Virus record (IMG/VR): IMGVR_UViG_3300009505_000017
Coordinates: 1 to 54,897 of that record
Direction: 5' to 3' (one strand)
Source: a virus
DNA length: 54,897 bases
The notes beneath the pieces are model-generated. The model worked only from the letters and a program-made list of their open reading frames with translations, was not told where the DNA came from and searched no databases. Below are positions 43,236 to 51,290 of this stretch, one piece after another (position 1 is the stretch's first letter; the number at the start of each line of letters is the position of its first letter). The position numbers were made by a program, and so were the translations under genes.

Positions 43236-43462
43236 TCAAAATTTATATTATATTCAATTGATACTGGCATATTAGAATTGAATTCTTTCCAAAGAAATAT
43301 TTCTCCTTGTTTATTTTCAATCCAAACTTTTATAGAGTTGCTTTCGCTTATATGCTTTATTAAATGAATATAATAATTTCCGTTAAAAATTTCCTGATTC
43401 ACTATGTAGTGCATGGCGCTGGATTTATAATCAGCGCCAACTGATATTTTTCTTATATCCAT
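43232..43462 (-). CDS. Conserved small phage protein
   Basis: 76 residues. The start MDIRKISVGADYKSSAMHYI and the end FNSNMPVSIEYNINFE are, as I recall, strongly conserved in flavobacterial and crAss-like phages next to the GroES-like gene. Mostly beta, one domain; function unknown. It overlaps the next gene by four bases and opens the unit that leads to terminase. Confidence 0.8.
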   Translation of the reverse strand: MDIRKISVGADYKSSAMHYIVNQEIFNGNYYIHLIKHISESNSIKVWIENKQGEIFLWKEFNSNMPVSIEYNINFE

Positions 43463-43485
43463 TATATTTAATTTTATTTATATTT

Positions 43486-46400
43486 TTATACGTCTTTAAG
43501 AAATCTAATGTACGCAGCACGCTGTGCGCCATTTGCACCGTCAAAACCTGAAATTAGGAAAGGGTCTACTGCACCAACAGACCAATATCTTAGAACATCC
43601 CAGTTTCCTGATTGTGATATAGTGCTTGTCCAGATGTATTCTCTAGCTGTATCTTCAATGAAGAAAACTTGATTAGATGCTAACGCACCACCCCCATATC
43701 CATTAAGGTTGAAATCAGCATCTCCTAATTCGGTTGTATCGGTTAATCCAGCCCAAATTCCTGGGTTAGAACCATATCTATTTTGATTAGGAGAACTATC
43801 ATTACATGGGACGTTTGATATTATGGTCCACTCTTGCGAAGTCGGAAGTCTAAATCCTGTTGGTGGCTGTATTTGTCTTGCTGCAAATTGATTATATAAA
43901 AGACCTCTTTCGCTGTTATTAAAATCAAAGTCCCAGTATGCAGCTACTGGAAGTCCAGCGTTATGCTGAGCATAGAATTCAGTAGCATTTGTAGCAATAG
44001 GAATAGCCCCACCTGATATTGTATCGGTTATAGTTGAATTTTCATCAGTAAATACAAAATCACAAACTGTAGTTTCACCTGGCGTCTGGTCTTGCTGAAT
44101 TTCTCCAGTTAAGACTCCGTTAGCTATACCTCCTCCAGCAGGTATTGTTCCGCTTGGGTTAGTAGATGTGAACGCAGTAACTAAGCTGTATCCTGGATTT
44201 AATTGAAGTCCAGTAGAAAAGCTATAAGGAGTAACGCCTCCCACTCCTGTTTGAGTTGCACCATCTAAGTCTCCTGTAAGAGTGTATCCTGCAGCTGGGC
44301 CAATAATATTATTTTCAATATCGTATGTTATTGTGCTATTAGCACCTGCTATTGATTCTTCAAAATATAAACAAATCGCAAGCTCACCATCATTTGGTCC
44401 TACAACACCTGTCTCTACTCCTACTACAGCAGTGTTTGCAAACTGGTTAATTGTAATTCCGAATGATGAAACATCTGCTTGACCTGCAGCGTATGTGCCA
44501 GAATCAAATCCGTCTAGTCTAAATAAATCTCCAGAAAGATTTAGTGGATTGTAATTACCTATAGTAGATGACAATCCATCTGGTATTGTTCCAATGGTAA
44601 AACCTATGCTATCTCCAGCAGGTATATTTAAAGGAGAACTTCCCATCCATACCCAAGTAACAAGTTTTAACTTAAGTGGCAATGGTGTTCTCCATAAAGG
44701 AATTTGAGTAGGTTGAGTAACATTAGATGTCCACTCCATAAAGTCATACCCTTGAGTCTGACTTCCTAGGTTATTTATTAAACCAGTCATTATAAATGTT
44801 GGAGTAACTACGTCAGGAGTTTCAATGACCCTTCCGTTAGCATCAACAGATAAATTATAAGTTGCAGTACCTGCTACCTGACCAGCTCCATATGTGTTTA
44901 GCTTAAGTTCTCCGTCTTTTCTAATTTCTAAAGCGTTAGAGTCAAATCCTGGACCTGTTCCGTTTCCTATTATAAATAAGTTGTCTGTTGTATTCCATGA
45001 GTTTACACTTCCTGGACCTACAACTGAATTGTAAGAACCTAGAACTGTTTGTCTAAAGTCTGTAACCTCTAGTCCAGAACCGAATGCGTAAGCAAAGCTT
45101 CCTGTTAATGAGTTATCTAATCCAATACCTGTTGACCTTTGAGAAGATGAAAACGCTGTATTTGAAATTCCAATTAACGTTGACTCAGCTGAGTCTGTAA
45201 GGTTTCCTGAACCAAATATATAACTTAAAACTCCTACAGATTCGTTTCCTGTTCCAATAGATACTGATTGTATCCCTGAAGCTGTATTTGGTTGCCCCCC
45301 TATAGATATAGAGTCTTGAGCAGATGCTTCTTGACTATTACCAATTGTTACTGAGCGAAGTCCTGATGATATATTTCCTTTACCAAATGAGGATGAATCA
45401 ATTCCACTTGCTGTAGATTGATTACCAATCGCTGTAGATTGATCGCCACTAGCTGTTGTTTGACTTCCCATTGCTGTAGAAGCTTGCCCACTCGATTCTG
45501 TTGAAAGTCCTGATGCAAAAGATGCAGCACCACTTGCTATTGTTGTATTATTTAATGCTGTAGAGTAATTACCACTTGCTGTTGTGTTTGCTCCCATTGC
45601 TACAGAACCCTCTCCTGAAGCTTCAGTTTGTAAACCCATTGTTGTAGAGTAATTACCACTTGCTTCTGTTAGAGTTCCTGTTGCTAAAGATTGACTACCA
45701 CTTGCTTCTGAATTAACTCCAATCGCTATAGAGGCATTTCCACTTGCTTCTGCGCCATCTCCTATTGCAAAAGACTTACCTCCACTTGCAATTGTGTTTT
45801 GTCCCATTGCGGTAGAGTTATTTCCACTTGCTTCTGTGTTTTGTCCCATTGCAAAAGATTGACTGCCACTTGCAATTGTGTTTTGTCCCATGGCTACAGA
45901 CCTATTTCCACTTGCTTCTGTGTTACCTCCTATTGATGTAGAAGCATCTCCACTTGCTGTCGTGCCATTTCCTATTGCTACTGAATGGCTTCCACTTGCT
46001 TCTGTTGAAAGTCCCATTGCGGTAGAGTTATCTCCACTTGCTAATGTTGAAAGTCCCATTGCAAAAGATTGAGCGCTACTTGCTGTTGTGTTTTGTCCCA
46101 TGGCTACAGACCTACCTCCACTTGCTATTGTATTAAGTCCTGACGCAAAAGATGTACCACCACTAGCTGTTGTGCCATCTCCCATTGACGTAGAAGCATT
46201 TCCACTTGCTGTTGTATTTAAACTTAATGCTGTAGAAGCAATTCCAGTAGCTGTTGTGCCATCTCCCATTGCGGTTGCGGCTTCACCATCTGCAACAGTA
46301 AGAACACCCATTGCGGTTGCGTTATCGTCATTTGCCTGTGTGCCTCGTCCTAAAGCCACAGACGCATCACCAGAAGCAACTGTATTAAGTCCAAGTGAAA

Positions 46401-47457
46401 TAGAATACGCTCCAGAAGCAAGTGCGTTATCTCCCATGGCTATAGAGCCATTTCCAAATGCAATGGTGTTTAAACCTACTGAAATAGAATTATTTCCATC
46501 AGTCTGAGCATTTGTTCCTATGGCAATACTAGCTGTTCCATTGGCGTTTGAGTTATCTCCTAAAGCATTAGAATAATCTCCATCAGCTGTACTAGAGTTG
46601 TTGAATATTAAAGATACATTTCCTGCTCCTAGTTTTACTGGAGCATCTCCCAACTCACTATCTGTTGTCCATATAGCTAAGTTCCCTGGAGTCCCCTGAC
46701 CTGTTAGTACAGAAGAGTTATCAATCTTATCCCAAAATATGTTATCGTTTAAATCTTCAGAAATAATAGCCCAATCTCCAACTTCCCAATCAGTAATTGT
46801 TCCACCACCCTGTGTGTTTAAAGGAGTTGTTCCTTCAACAGAAACTATCCAATACTTTCCAGTGTTGTCAGGTATTAAAGATATAGCCTGTAAGTCAGGT
46901 ATATTTGTGTCAGCATTCCATGCTCCTTGAAATTCAAGGCCTGAGCCTTGATAGTTCTGCCATTCGACAGTACCATCGGTTTGAGAAACTAAAACTTGCT
47001 CTCCTGTACCAACAGTGTTACTAGCGTCATAAACTTCAGAAGCAAAATAAATTCCTCCGTTTACATTTACTAATCCATTTGCAATTGTTTGTTTTCCAAT
47101 AGTTACATTTTCAGCAACAATTAAGCTACCTATTCCGCTTCCGTCATCTAAATAAACTATTGAGCCTGCAGGAGTTTCACATGGATCTTTTGAATCTGTA
47201 GTAGCTGTATCTTGATAAAATAAAGAATTAACTAACTTAAAAGATTCCTCTCCTGATGTTGGAGCTGTAAATATAGGAAGCCTATAAGAACAACCATCAA
47301 AGGCCTCGTCAATAACAAATTCAGCAATACCTTGTAGGGTAAAAGTTTTTGTCTGCCTATCAATTGGTGTTGAGTTAGCAGCAGTTCCTATTAAATAATC
47401 CGCACCTTCAATTGGTGATTGATTGGGGTACGATAAAGTATTGCTAATTTTTGCCAT
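43486..47457 (-). CDS. Tail fibre with YadA-head repeats and FISUMP-type tip
   Basis: 1323 residues. The N-terminus (SNTLSYPNQSPIEGADYLIG) looks like a virion attachment part. Residues about 290-810 hold some 36 repeats of the 14-residue YadA/Hia head motif (SGxxSxAxGxxTxA). A beta-rich stretch follows. The C-terminal 130 residues (PPTGFRLPTSQEWTIIS with Trp/Gly-rich blocks) match the Fibrobacter succinogenes major-domain (FISUMP) or C-type-lectin-like tips I recall. YadA heads form trimeric left-handed beta-rolls, so a trimeric fibre with a receptor-binding tip is likely. It is probably the host-range determinant. Confidence 0.8.
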   Translation of the reverse strand: MAKISNTLSYPNQSPIEGADYLIGTAANSTPIDRQTKTFTLQGIAEFVIDEAFDGCSYRLPIFTAPTSGEESFKLVNSLFYQDTATTDSKDPCETPAGSIVYLDDGSGIGSLIVAENVTIGKQTIANGLVNVNGGIYFASEVYDASNTVGTGEQVLVSQTDGTVEWQNYQGSGLEFQGAWNADTNIPDLQAISLIPDNTGKYWIVSVEGTTPLNTQGGGTITDWEVGDWAIISEDLNDNIFWDKIDNSSVLTGQGTPGNLAIWTTDSELGDAPVKLGAGNVSLIFNNSSTADGDYSNALGDNSNANGTASIAIGTNAQTDGNNSISVGLNTIAFGNGSIAMGDNALASGAYSISLGLNTVASGDASVALGRGTQANDDNATAMGVLTVADGEAATAMGDGTTATGIASTALSLNTTASGNASTSMGDGTTASGGTSFASGLNTIASGGRSVAMGQNTTASSAQSFAMGLSTLASGDNSTAMGLSTEASGSHSVAIGNGTTASGDASTSIGGNTEASGNRSVAMGQNTIASGSQSFAMGQNTEASGNNSTAMGQNTIASGGKSFAIGDGAEASGNASIAIGVNSEASGSQSLATGTLTEASGNYSTTMGLQTEASGEGSVAMGANTTASGNYSTALNNTTIASGAASFASGLSTESSGQASTAMGSQTTASGDQSTAIGNQSTASGIDSSSFGKGNISSGLRSVTIGNSQEASAQDSISIGGQPNTASGIQSVSIGTGNESVGVLSYIFGSGNLTDSAESTLIGISNTAFSSSQRSTGIGLDNSLTGSFAYAFGSGLEVTDFRQTVLGSYNSVVGPGSVNSWNTTDNLFIIGNGTGPGFDSNALEIRKDGELKLNTYGAGQVAGTATYNLSVDANGRVIETPDVVTPTFIMTGLINNLGSQTQGYDFMEWTSNVTQPTQIPLWRTPLPLKLKLVTWVWMGSSPLNIPAGDSIGFTIGTIPDGLSSTIGNYNPLNLSGDLFRLDGFDSGTYAAGQADVSSFGITINQFANTAVVGVETGVVGPNDGELAICLYFEESIAGANSTITYDIENNIIGPAAGYTLTGDLDGATQTGVGGVTPYSFSTGLQLNPGYSLVTAFTSTNPSGTIPAGGGIANGVLTGEIQQDQTPGETTVCDFVFTDENSTITDTISGGAIPIATNATEFYAQHNAGLPVAAYWDFDFNNSERGLLYNQFAARQIQPPTGFRLPTSQEWTIISNVPCNDSSPNQNRYGSNPGIWAGLTDTTELGDADFNLNGYGGGALASNQVFFIEDTAREYIWTSTISQSGNWDVLRYWSVGAVDPFLISGFDGANGAQRAAYIRFLKDV
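45020..46586 (-). repeat. About 36 tandem 42-base repeats encoding YadA-head motifs
   Basis: Each unit encodes 14 residues of the form SGxxSxAxGxxTxA. The first 30 are in unbroken 14-residue register; the last few drift to 15-16. Several neighbours share long identical DNA stretches (ACTTGCTGTTGTG and TTGTCCCATTGC recur), which favours recombination-driven change in repeat number. Confidence 0.85.
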
Positions 47458-47463
47458 TTTTTT

Positions 47464-47700
47464 TTATTTTTCTGGTTCTTTTTCGGTGATTTCTCCTGAT
47501 TGTAAATTAATCACAGAGTTTTCACCGTATTTTTTTATTAAGCTTTTTTCTAAATCTGCAAAATCACTTTTAATAAAAGAAACTTGTTCAATTACTAATT
47601 GTTTTTGAAGTTCTAAATCTCCCAATTGGGTTTTAAGTTTTACAAAATTTGAGTTTAATTCTTGCAAGTTTTGTAATTCTTTCGTTTCTAAATTTTTCAT
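47464..47700 (-). CDS. Coiled-coil conserved phage protein
   Basis: 78 residues, one long coiled coil (LQELNSNFVKLKTQLGDLEL..SDFADLEKSLIKKYG) with a short conserved-looking tail (SVINLQSGEIT). I recall such proteins next to tail fibre genes in Bacteroidetes phages. A fibre-assembly or attachment role is plausible. It starts 25 bases from a TAnnTTTG element and precedes the fibre gene by six bases. Confidence 0.7.
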   Translation of the reverse strand: MKNLETKELQNLQELNSNFVKLKTQLGDLELQKQLVIEQVSFIKSDFADLEKSLIKKYGENSVINLQSGEITEKEPEK

Positions 47701-47724
47701 TATTTTTTATTTAAGTTTATAACG

Positions 47725-47732
47725 CAAAGGTA
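47725..47732 (-). promoter_or_regulatory. TACCTTTG promoter element for the fibre genes
   Basis: CAAAGGTA on plus reads TACCTTTG leftward, 25 bases before the coiled-coil gene, in the gap after the holin gene. No TTG at the right distance, so the call is tentative. Confidence 0.4.
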
Positions 47733-47740
47733 ATCAATTA

Positions 47741-48133
47741 TTATTTATCTTTTTGTTTGGTTTTTTCCCAGGTTCTACCTACGAAATAAGCTCCATAAGT
47801 AGTTACAAGAAGTGTTTGAAAAATAGGTATATACTCCTTAGATATTTTAAACTCACCTATGTTGCCGTCAGTAAAACATAAAGCTGTAAAAATTACGGTC
47901 AAATAGATTAAAACCATAGGGCGTATATTCTTTGACAAAAAAGAATCGCTCTGCATGTCGAACTTCCAACGCTCAGTCACCTGCTCTTGCGCTTTGCTGT
48001 CTGCGTCTTCTAATATTTTTTGAACTTGTTTTTTTATTATAAGCTTTTCTTCTTCAGTAGTAGTAAGCTTATCAATAACGTCCCCAATTTCTTTTATAAC
48101 ATTTCCTGATAACCATGCAAATAGTTTTTTCAT
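47741..48133 (-). CDS. Holin-family membrane protein (3TM-holin-like)
   Basis: 130 residues. An N-terminal amphipathic stretch (KKLFAWLSGNVIKEIGDVID), a charged helix (LIIKKQVQKILEDADSKAQE), then DSFLSKNIRPMVLIYLTVIF and a second hydrophobic helix (IFQTLLVTTYGAYFVGRTW). The DSFLSKNIRP box before the first membrane helix is typical of the phage 3TM-holin family as I recall. It overlaps the amidase gene by four bases, giving a normal lysis cassette. It should form the membrane lesion that lets the amidase reach the wall. Confidence 0.78.
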   Translation of the reverse strand: MKKLFAWLSGNVIKEIGDVIDKLTTTEEEKLIIKKQVQKILEDADSKAQEQVTERWKFDMQSDSFLSKNIRPMVLIYLTVIFTALCFTDGNIGEFKISKEYIPIFQTLLVTTYGAYFVGRTWEKTKQKDK

Positions 48134-48540
48134 AATCCTTTATATTCTTTAGTTGCGTCAAAACTTGGACAAGCTTTGGGTGAAAAATCCCTATGACCAT
48201 GTATAATAGCTTTAGGGAATGTATTTTTAAGAAATCTAAGCAGCAAAAGAAAACTTGCTATCTGCTCACTTGTTCTATTGTCTTCTGGACACATTTTAGA
48301 ATCTACGCCACCTGCATAACAAACACCTATACTATTTTGGTTATGACCTTTGGTGTGCGCTCCTGATTGGTCTAATGGTCTTCCAAACTCTATTTTACCA
48401 TCTCTTTTAATAAAAAAATGGTAGCCAATACCTGACCACCCTCTTTGCTTATGCCATTCATCAATTGTATTTGCATCCACATCCATTGAAGGAGTAGTTG
48501 CTGAACAATGAATGATTATTTTATTTATTTTTCTTTTCAT
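48130..48540 (-). CDS. N-acetylmuramoyl-L-alanine amidase (T7 lysozyme type)
   Basis: Start set at 48540 (MKRKINKIIIHC), because the catalytic domain begins there; an upstream in-frame ATG would add 12 residues unrelated to the domain. 136 residues. The zinc ligands are visible: His11 in IIIHCSATT, His116 in GHRDF and Cys124 in KACPS, with Lys122 and Tyr40 at the catalytic positions. Spacing of His, Lys and Cys is the same as in T7 lysozyme (His122, Lys128, Cys130). It cleaves the amide between muramic acid and L-alanine for host lysis. No signal peptide; export depends on the holin downstream. Confidence 0.92.
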   Translation of the reverse strand: MKRKINKIIIHCSATTPSMDVDANTIDEWHKQRGWSGIGYHFFIKRDGKIEFGRPLDQSGAHTKGHNQNSIGVCYAGGVDSKMCPEDNRTSEQIASFLLLLRFLKNTFPKAIIHGHRDFSPKACPSFDATKEYKGL

Positions 48541-48682
48541 TATAATTAATCCATATTCTTTGAGCCGTATACACAATCGAGGCTGATAATAGAATTAATT
48601 TTAAAGCCATTTCAATTTGCGTAAATGACACAACCAGACTTAAAAAGTTTATAACATATATTTTTATATCCTGCATTGTCAT
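48521..48682 (-). CDS. 53-residue double-helix membrane protein of the lysis cassette
   Basis: MTMQDIKIYVINFLSLVVS, then an IEMALKLILLSASIVYTAQR helix and a basic end (NYNEKKNK). Two hydrophobic segments suggest a membrane protein, perhaps a second holin or antiholin. It starts at a TAATG junction with the tiny ORF upstream and overlaps the amidase start by 20 bases. I recall proteins of this type (MQDxKIYVINFxSL) in related phages. Confidence 0.65.
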   Translation of the reverse strand: MTMQDIKIYVINFLSLVVSFTQIEMALKLILLSASIVYTAQRIWINYNEKKNK

Positions 48683-48753
48683 TATTCTCTTACAAGTGTA
48701 TATTCAAATGTGATGTCTAAAAGGGCGCTATTGGTCTGAGTGTACCCTACCAT
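48682..48753 (-). CDS. Possible 23-residue peptide between spike-base and lysis genes
   Basis: Reads MVGYTQTNSALLDITFEYTL then VRE. Its ATG overlaps the stop of the spike-base gene and its TAA overlaps the next ATG (TAATG). The coupling supports translation; the size makes the call weak. Confidence 0.35.
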   Translation of the reverse strand: MVGYTQTNSALLDITFEYTLVRE

Positions 48754-49004
48754 AATGCTACAATTTCTCCTGCGGTAGTTCCTGATGCGAATACCTGCAA
48801 GACATTTACTGGAAAAAATTGTCCTGCATAAACACCTGTAAAGATAACATCGTCACCTCCTACAGTTTTTACTCTAACATTTCCAGGTGTGCCTATATAT
48901 AAAGCACATCCATTATTTGTTCCTCCTGATACACTTGGAATTAAATCAGTGTCACTTGGAGTAACCAGCGCAGCTCTACCTGCTTGTAATTTTTGATAAG
49001 CCAT
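48747..49004 (-). CDS. Spike-base-like small virion protein (RCAP_rcc01079-like)
   Basis: 85 residues. Residues SDTDLIPSVSGGTNNGCALY, GNVRVKTVGGDDVIF, GVYAGQFFPVNVLQVF and TTAGEIVALW match a family annotated as 'spike base protein, RCAP_rcc01079 family' in gene transfer agents and phages. It is an all-beta domain, probably a capsid decoration or fibre-base protein. It lies between microprotein genes and the lysis cassette. Confidence 0.75.
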   Translation of the reverse strand: MAYQKLQAGRAALVTPSDTDLIPSVSGGTNNGCALYIGTPGNVRVKTVGGDDVIFTGVYAGQFFPVNVLQVFASGTTAGEIVALW

Positions 49005-49007
49005 TTT

Positions 49008-49163
49008 TTATTTGTTATAAGGGAAATTTCTGTTTAAACTGTCTTTTCTTTTAGAACAGCCACAAGATTTTCCTGTTACTTTTTCATATACTTTAGCTAC
49101 TTTGTCTGCTCCAACTGCTTTAGCTACTTTTTCTACAGTGTCTCCGAATCCTTTTGATTTCAT
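49008..49163 (-). CDS. 51-residue Lys-rich protein with CGC motif
   Basis: Starts MKSKGFGDTVEKVAKAVGAD and ends with KSCGCSKRKDSLNRNFPYN. The form (GFGDTVEKV..K.TG..CGC.KRK..LN..FPY) is one I recall as conserved in Bacteroidetes phages. A helix pair followed by a Cys-Gly-Cys site. It overlaps the previous gene by four bases (ATGA). Confidence 0.7.
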   Translation of the reverse strand: MKSKGFGDTVEKVAKAVGADKVAKVYEKVTGKSCGCSKRKDSLNRNFPYNK

Positions 49164-49321
49164 TTTACGTCTTCTTTTTTATGAGAACAAGAACAAAATT
49201 TATAAGAACATTCTTGAATTTCTTTAAAACTTATAGATTTTAACAAATTGTTCCAACTGCATTGAAATTTGCACCAAACTTTTTGTATCCATAAACCTAA
49301 TTTTATAAAAGCTTTACCCAT
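49160..49321 (-). CDS. 53-residue Cys-rich protein
   Basis: Five cysteines: Cys17 and Cys21 (WCKFQC), Cys38, Cys43 and Cys45 (CSYKFCSC), arranged for metal binding or disulphides. Starts MGKAFIKLGLWIQKVW. The stop overlaps the following ATG (ATGA). No family recognised. Confidence 0.55.
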   Translation of the reverse strand: MGKAFIKLGLWIQKVWCKFQCSWNNLLKSISFKEIQECSYKFCSCSHKKEDVK

Positions 49322-49323
49322 TT

Positions 49324-49524
49324 TTATTTTTTCTTGTTTTTAAGTATTTTATCAATAGCTACATTCTTTATGTTGATAGTATCATAAGAAGGTACATTTG
49401 TCAAATTTGGATGAGTATTACTTTTTTGATACTTAGCCAAACCCTTATCAATTTTTTCTTGAAAATTTTTTTTACCCTTTAAACATTTTTTTAATGCATC
49501 TCCGATTAATCCTTTACAACTCAT
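49324..49524 (-). CDS. 66-residue basic protein
   Basis: MSCKGLIGDALKKCLKGKK opens an amphipathic helix with two Cys, followed by a basic, probably disordered tail ending KNKKK. A TATATTTG element lies 19 bases upstream. No family recognised; one of the Lys/Cys-rich series. Confidence 0.6.
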   Translation of the reverse strand: MSCKGLIGDALKKCLKGKKNFQEKIDKGLAKYQKSNTHPNLTNVPSYDTINIKNVAIDKILKNKKK

Positions 49525-49542
49525 AACTTAAAATTTATTCTA

Positions 49543-49550
49543 CAAATATA
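49543..49550 (-). promoter_or_regulatory. TATATTTG promoter element inside the microprotein string
   Basis: CAAATATA on plus reads TATATTTG leftward in the 26-base gap before the 66-residue gene. It overlaps no coding region. No TTG at the right distance was found. Confidence 0.45.
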
Positions 49551-49841
49551 CTAATATTTTCCTTGTCTAGTTTTAGGACTAGACTTTGTTGAACCACCCT
49601 TCCCAGCCCATAGGTTTTTACACGCCCAGTATCTTGCAGTTAACTTTGATTTTGCTGTTCCACATTTATGACGTGCCTTGAAGCTCTTTCGTGCAGCTGC
49701 TGAATAATTATGTCCATATCCTTTTGCTCCAAAGTGAATAAGCTTTTCTTTTCCTGACTCACAACCTTTAACCATTTTCTTTTTACCTGCTCTATCAGAA
49801 GCAGTAGGCTTATTGCAAGCCATCTTTTTCTTATCTGCCAT
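49551..49841 (-). CDS. DUF6321-like basic Cys protein
   Basis: Start at 49841 (MADKKKMACNKP), because upstream codons of the same frame overlap a coupled gene in another frame. 96 residues. The markers MACNKP, VKGCESGKEKLIHFGAKGYG, AARKSFKARHKCG and KLTARYWACKNLW fit the family I recall as DUF6321 in phages and marine viruses. Very basic, so DNA binding or packing inside the head is plausible; the function is unknown. Confidence 0.7.
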   Translation of the reverse strand: MADKKKMACNKPTASDRAGKKKMVKGCESGKEKLIHFGAKGYGHNYSAAARKSFKARHKCGTAKSKLTARYWACKNLWAGKGGSTKSSPKTRQGKY

Positions 49842-49845
49842 TTCA

Positions 49846-49971
49846 TTATTTCTTACCGCACTTTGAATATGCACTATTTTTAATAGTTTTTTCAGAAGGT
49901 AATCCATTTTTTTCAGGATTAACTCCGCTTTTCTTTGCTGCTGTAAAATAAGGTTTTAATGATTTTTTCAT
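49846..49971 (-). CDS. 41-residue Lys-rich protein
   Basis: MKKSLKPYFTAAKKSGVNPE, then KNGLPSEKTIKNSAYSKCGKK. Starts at a TAATG junction with the DUF5872-like gene and ends four bases before the next start, so the string is translated in series. Single Cys near the end. No family recognised. Confidence 0.55.
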   Translation of the reverse strand: MKKSLKPYFTAAKKSGVNPEKNGLPSEKTIKNSAYSKCGKK

Positions 49972-50219
49972 TATTTAGTATATTTTTTAGTTACTTTTGC
50001 TTTTTTTGTATTTGACACAAACTGCTTTTTACCGCCTGACGCCTTCTTTTTTCTTGCTGTCTTAGCCCTTTCTGCTTTACTTAAACTCTTAGCCTTAGCC
50101 AAAGGCAGACACCTGTCTGGGTTTTTCTTGTTCTTGCTAGTACCGCATGCGCCCATTATAGACCCATCTGTACCTATGCGAACCCACTTCTCATTTCTCC
50201 ATTTAGCAAGCTCACCCAT
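49971..50219 (-). CDS. DUF5872-like basic protein
   Basis: 82 residues. NEKWVRIGTDGSIMGACGTS followed by KNKKNPDRCLPLAKAKSLSK and AERAKTARKKK is the pattern of DUF5872, which occurs in phages and giant viruses. A small beta part with two Cys is followed by a Lys/Ala basic tail resembling a DNA-compaction tail. TAATG junctions couple it on both sides. Confidence 0.78.
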   Translation of the reverse strand: MGELAKWRNEKWVRIGTDGSIMGACGTSKNKKNPDRCLPLAKAKSLSKAERAKTARKKKASGGKKQFVSNTKKAKVTKKYTK

Positions 50220-50374
50220 TATTTCTTTTTTCCTTTACCGTAGTTAGGATCTTTACAATACTTACTAGCAGCCATATTAGCATAGGCAGAAGGATATTTG
50301 TCAAAAGTTTTTTTTGCCCAAGATATTCCTGCTGCACAAATTTTATTACCTTTTTTCTTAACCTTCTTTGCCAT
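50219..50374 (-). CDS. 51-residue basic protein (YPSAYANMAASKYC type)
   Basis: MAKKVKKKGNKICAAGISWA, then KKTFDKYPSAYANMAASKYC, then KDPNYGKGKKK. Two Cys, many Lys. I recall the YPSAYANMAASKYCKDP core in small phage proteins. TAATG couples it to the next gene and it starts two bases after the upstream gene ends. Confidence 0.7.
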   Translation of the reverse strand: MAKKVKKKGNKICAAGISWAKKTFDKYPSAYANMAASKYCKDPNYGKGKKK

Positions 50375-50376
50375 TA

Positions 50377-51114
50377 TTATAAGTTTATTTCAAAAACTAA
50401 ATACAACTCCATTTCTGCATCATCTGTTCCTATCGCTCCGTTTTCTACTCCACTAATATTTATAATTTCTCCTGCTGCTAGACTTACATTTCCGTCCCAT
50501 TTTTTAGTTGGGAAAGTGCCAGTATCAGAAGCTGTTAAAGATAAAGTAGGTAATGCCGCTTTAAATTGATAACTAGACGTCTGTGTTGTAGAAAGTGCAG
50601 TGTTTGTCATAGAATAAACATTTACATCCCATGTACTATTTGCTAATGGAATATCAACAGGTGTTGCATGTATCCATTTCATTTGAGCCTTTATAAGCTT
50701 ACCATCAAATGGCATTTGAAATACAGAACTATTTGACGCTACAGGCGAAGCTGATGCTGCAAACTCTAATGTATCTCCAAATATTCCAGGGGACCCACCA
50801 AATAAATTCTTCCAAATTCCAACTACAGACAATAAAGCTCCTTGCGATCTTGATATATTAACCTCACTACCAGTCCCTTGACTTATTAAAATACCTGCCT
50901 CCCCAATTAAAACAACATTGTCAGATGTAGAATCACTTCCAGTTAAGGTAATAGTAAATTCATTGGTATCAGTTTCTGTTCCTGATAAATCATATTTAGT
51001 TCCAACTAAGTTAGGGTCTATCTTTATGTTGTCTAATCCATCGTATCCAACTAAAGCCTCTACTTGAGCTTGATTTGTTCTTAATTCAAATTGTGAAAAT
51101 TTTAAATTTGCCAT
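50377..51114 (-). CDS. Beta-rich virion/tail-fibre-like protein
   Basis: 245 residues. The start ANLKFSQFELRTNQAQVEAL followed by VGYDGLDNIKIDPNL is a virion-attachment type N-terminus I recall in crAss-like tail proteins. The rest is beta-rich (FTITLTGSDSTSDNVVLIGE; AEMELYLVFEINL), like a jelly-roll or fibre-tip domain. It is the longest gene among the microproteins and could be a minor fibre or decoration protein. Confidence 0.6.
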   Translation of the reverse strand: MANLKFSQFELRTNQAQVEALVGYDGLDNIKIDPNLVGTKYDLSGTETDTNEFTITLTGSDSTSDNVVLIGEAGILISQGTGSEVNISRSQGALLSVVGIWKNLFGGSPGIFGDTLEFAASASPVASNSSVFQMPFDGKLIKAQMKWIHATPVDIPLANSTWDVNVYSMTNTALSTTQTSSYQFKAALPTLSLTASDTGTFPTKKWDGNVSLAAGEIINISGVENGAIGTDDAEMELYLVFEINL

Positions 51115-51131
51115 TGTTTTTTTTTTATATA

Positions 51132-51290
51132 TTATTCGCAGAGTTCTGGTATCATTCTACTATCTTCGATTACTGTTTCTTGTTCACAGAACTCATCAAG
51201 CTCCGTTATTATAAAGCATAGTTCTGGTATGTCTTCATTTCTTTTGTCTTGAAATGGTATGCCATTTCCTATTGCTGATCCTAATCCCAT
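51132..51290 (-). CDS. 52-residue acidic protein with IPELC repeats
   Basis: MGLGSAIGNGIPFQDKRNED, then IPELCFIITELDEFCEQETV and a second IPELC at the end. Acidic, unlike its basic neighbours, with three Cys. TAATG links it to the gene upstream. No family recognised. Confidence 0.55.
   Translation of the reverse strand: MGLGSAIGNGIPFQDKRNEDIPELCFIITELDEFCEQETVIEDSRMIPELCE

Noticed and set aside
46088-46507. Open frame on the plus strand across the fibre repeats
   Set aside because: It is the antisense shadow of the 42-base repeats, with a repetitive Pro/Ala/Val pattern and no start signal.
45020-46586. CRISPR array suggested by the 42-base periodicity
   Set aside because: Every unit is coding in one continuous frame with the YadA head pattern; there are no unique spacers of constant length.
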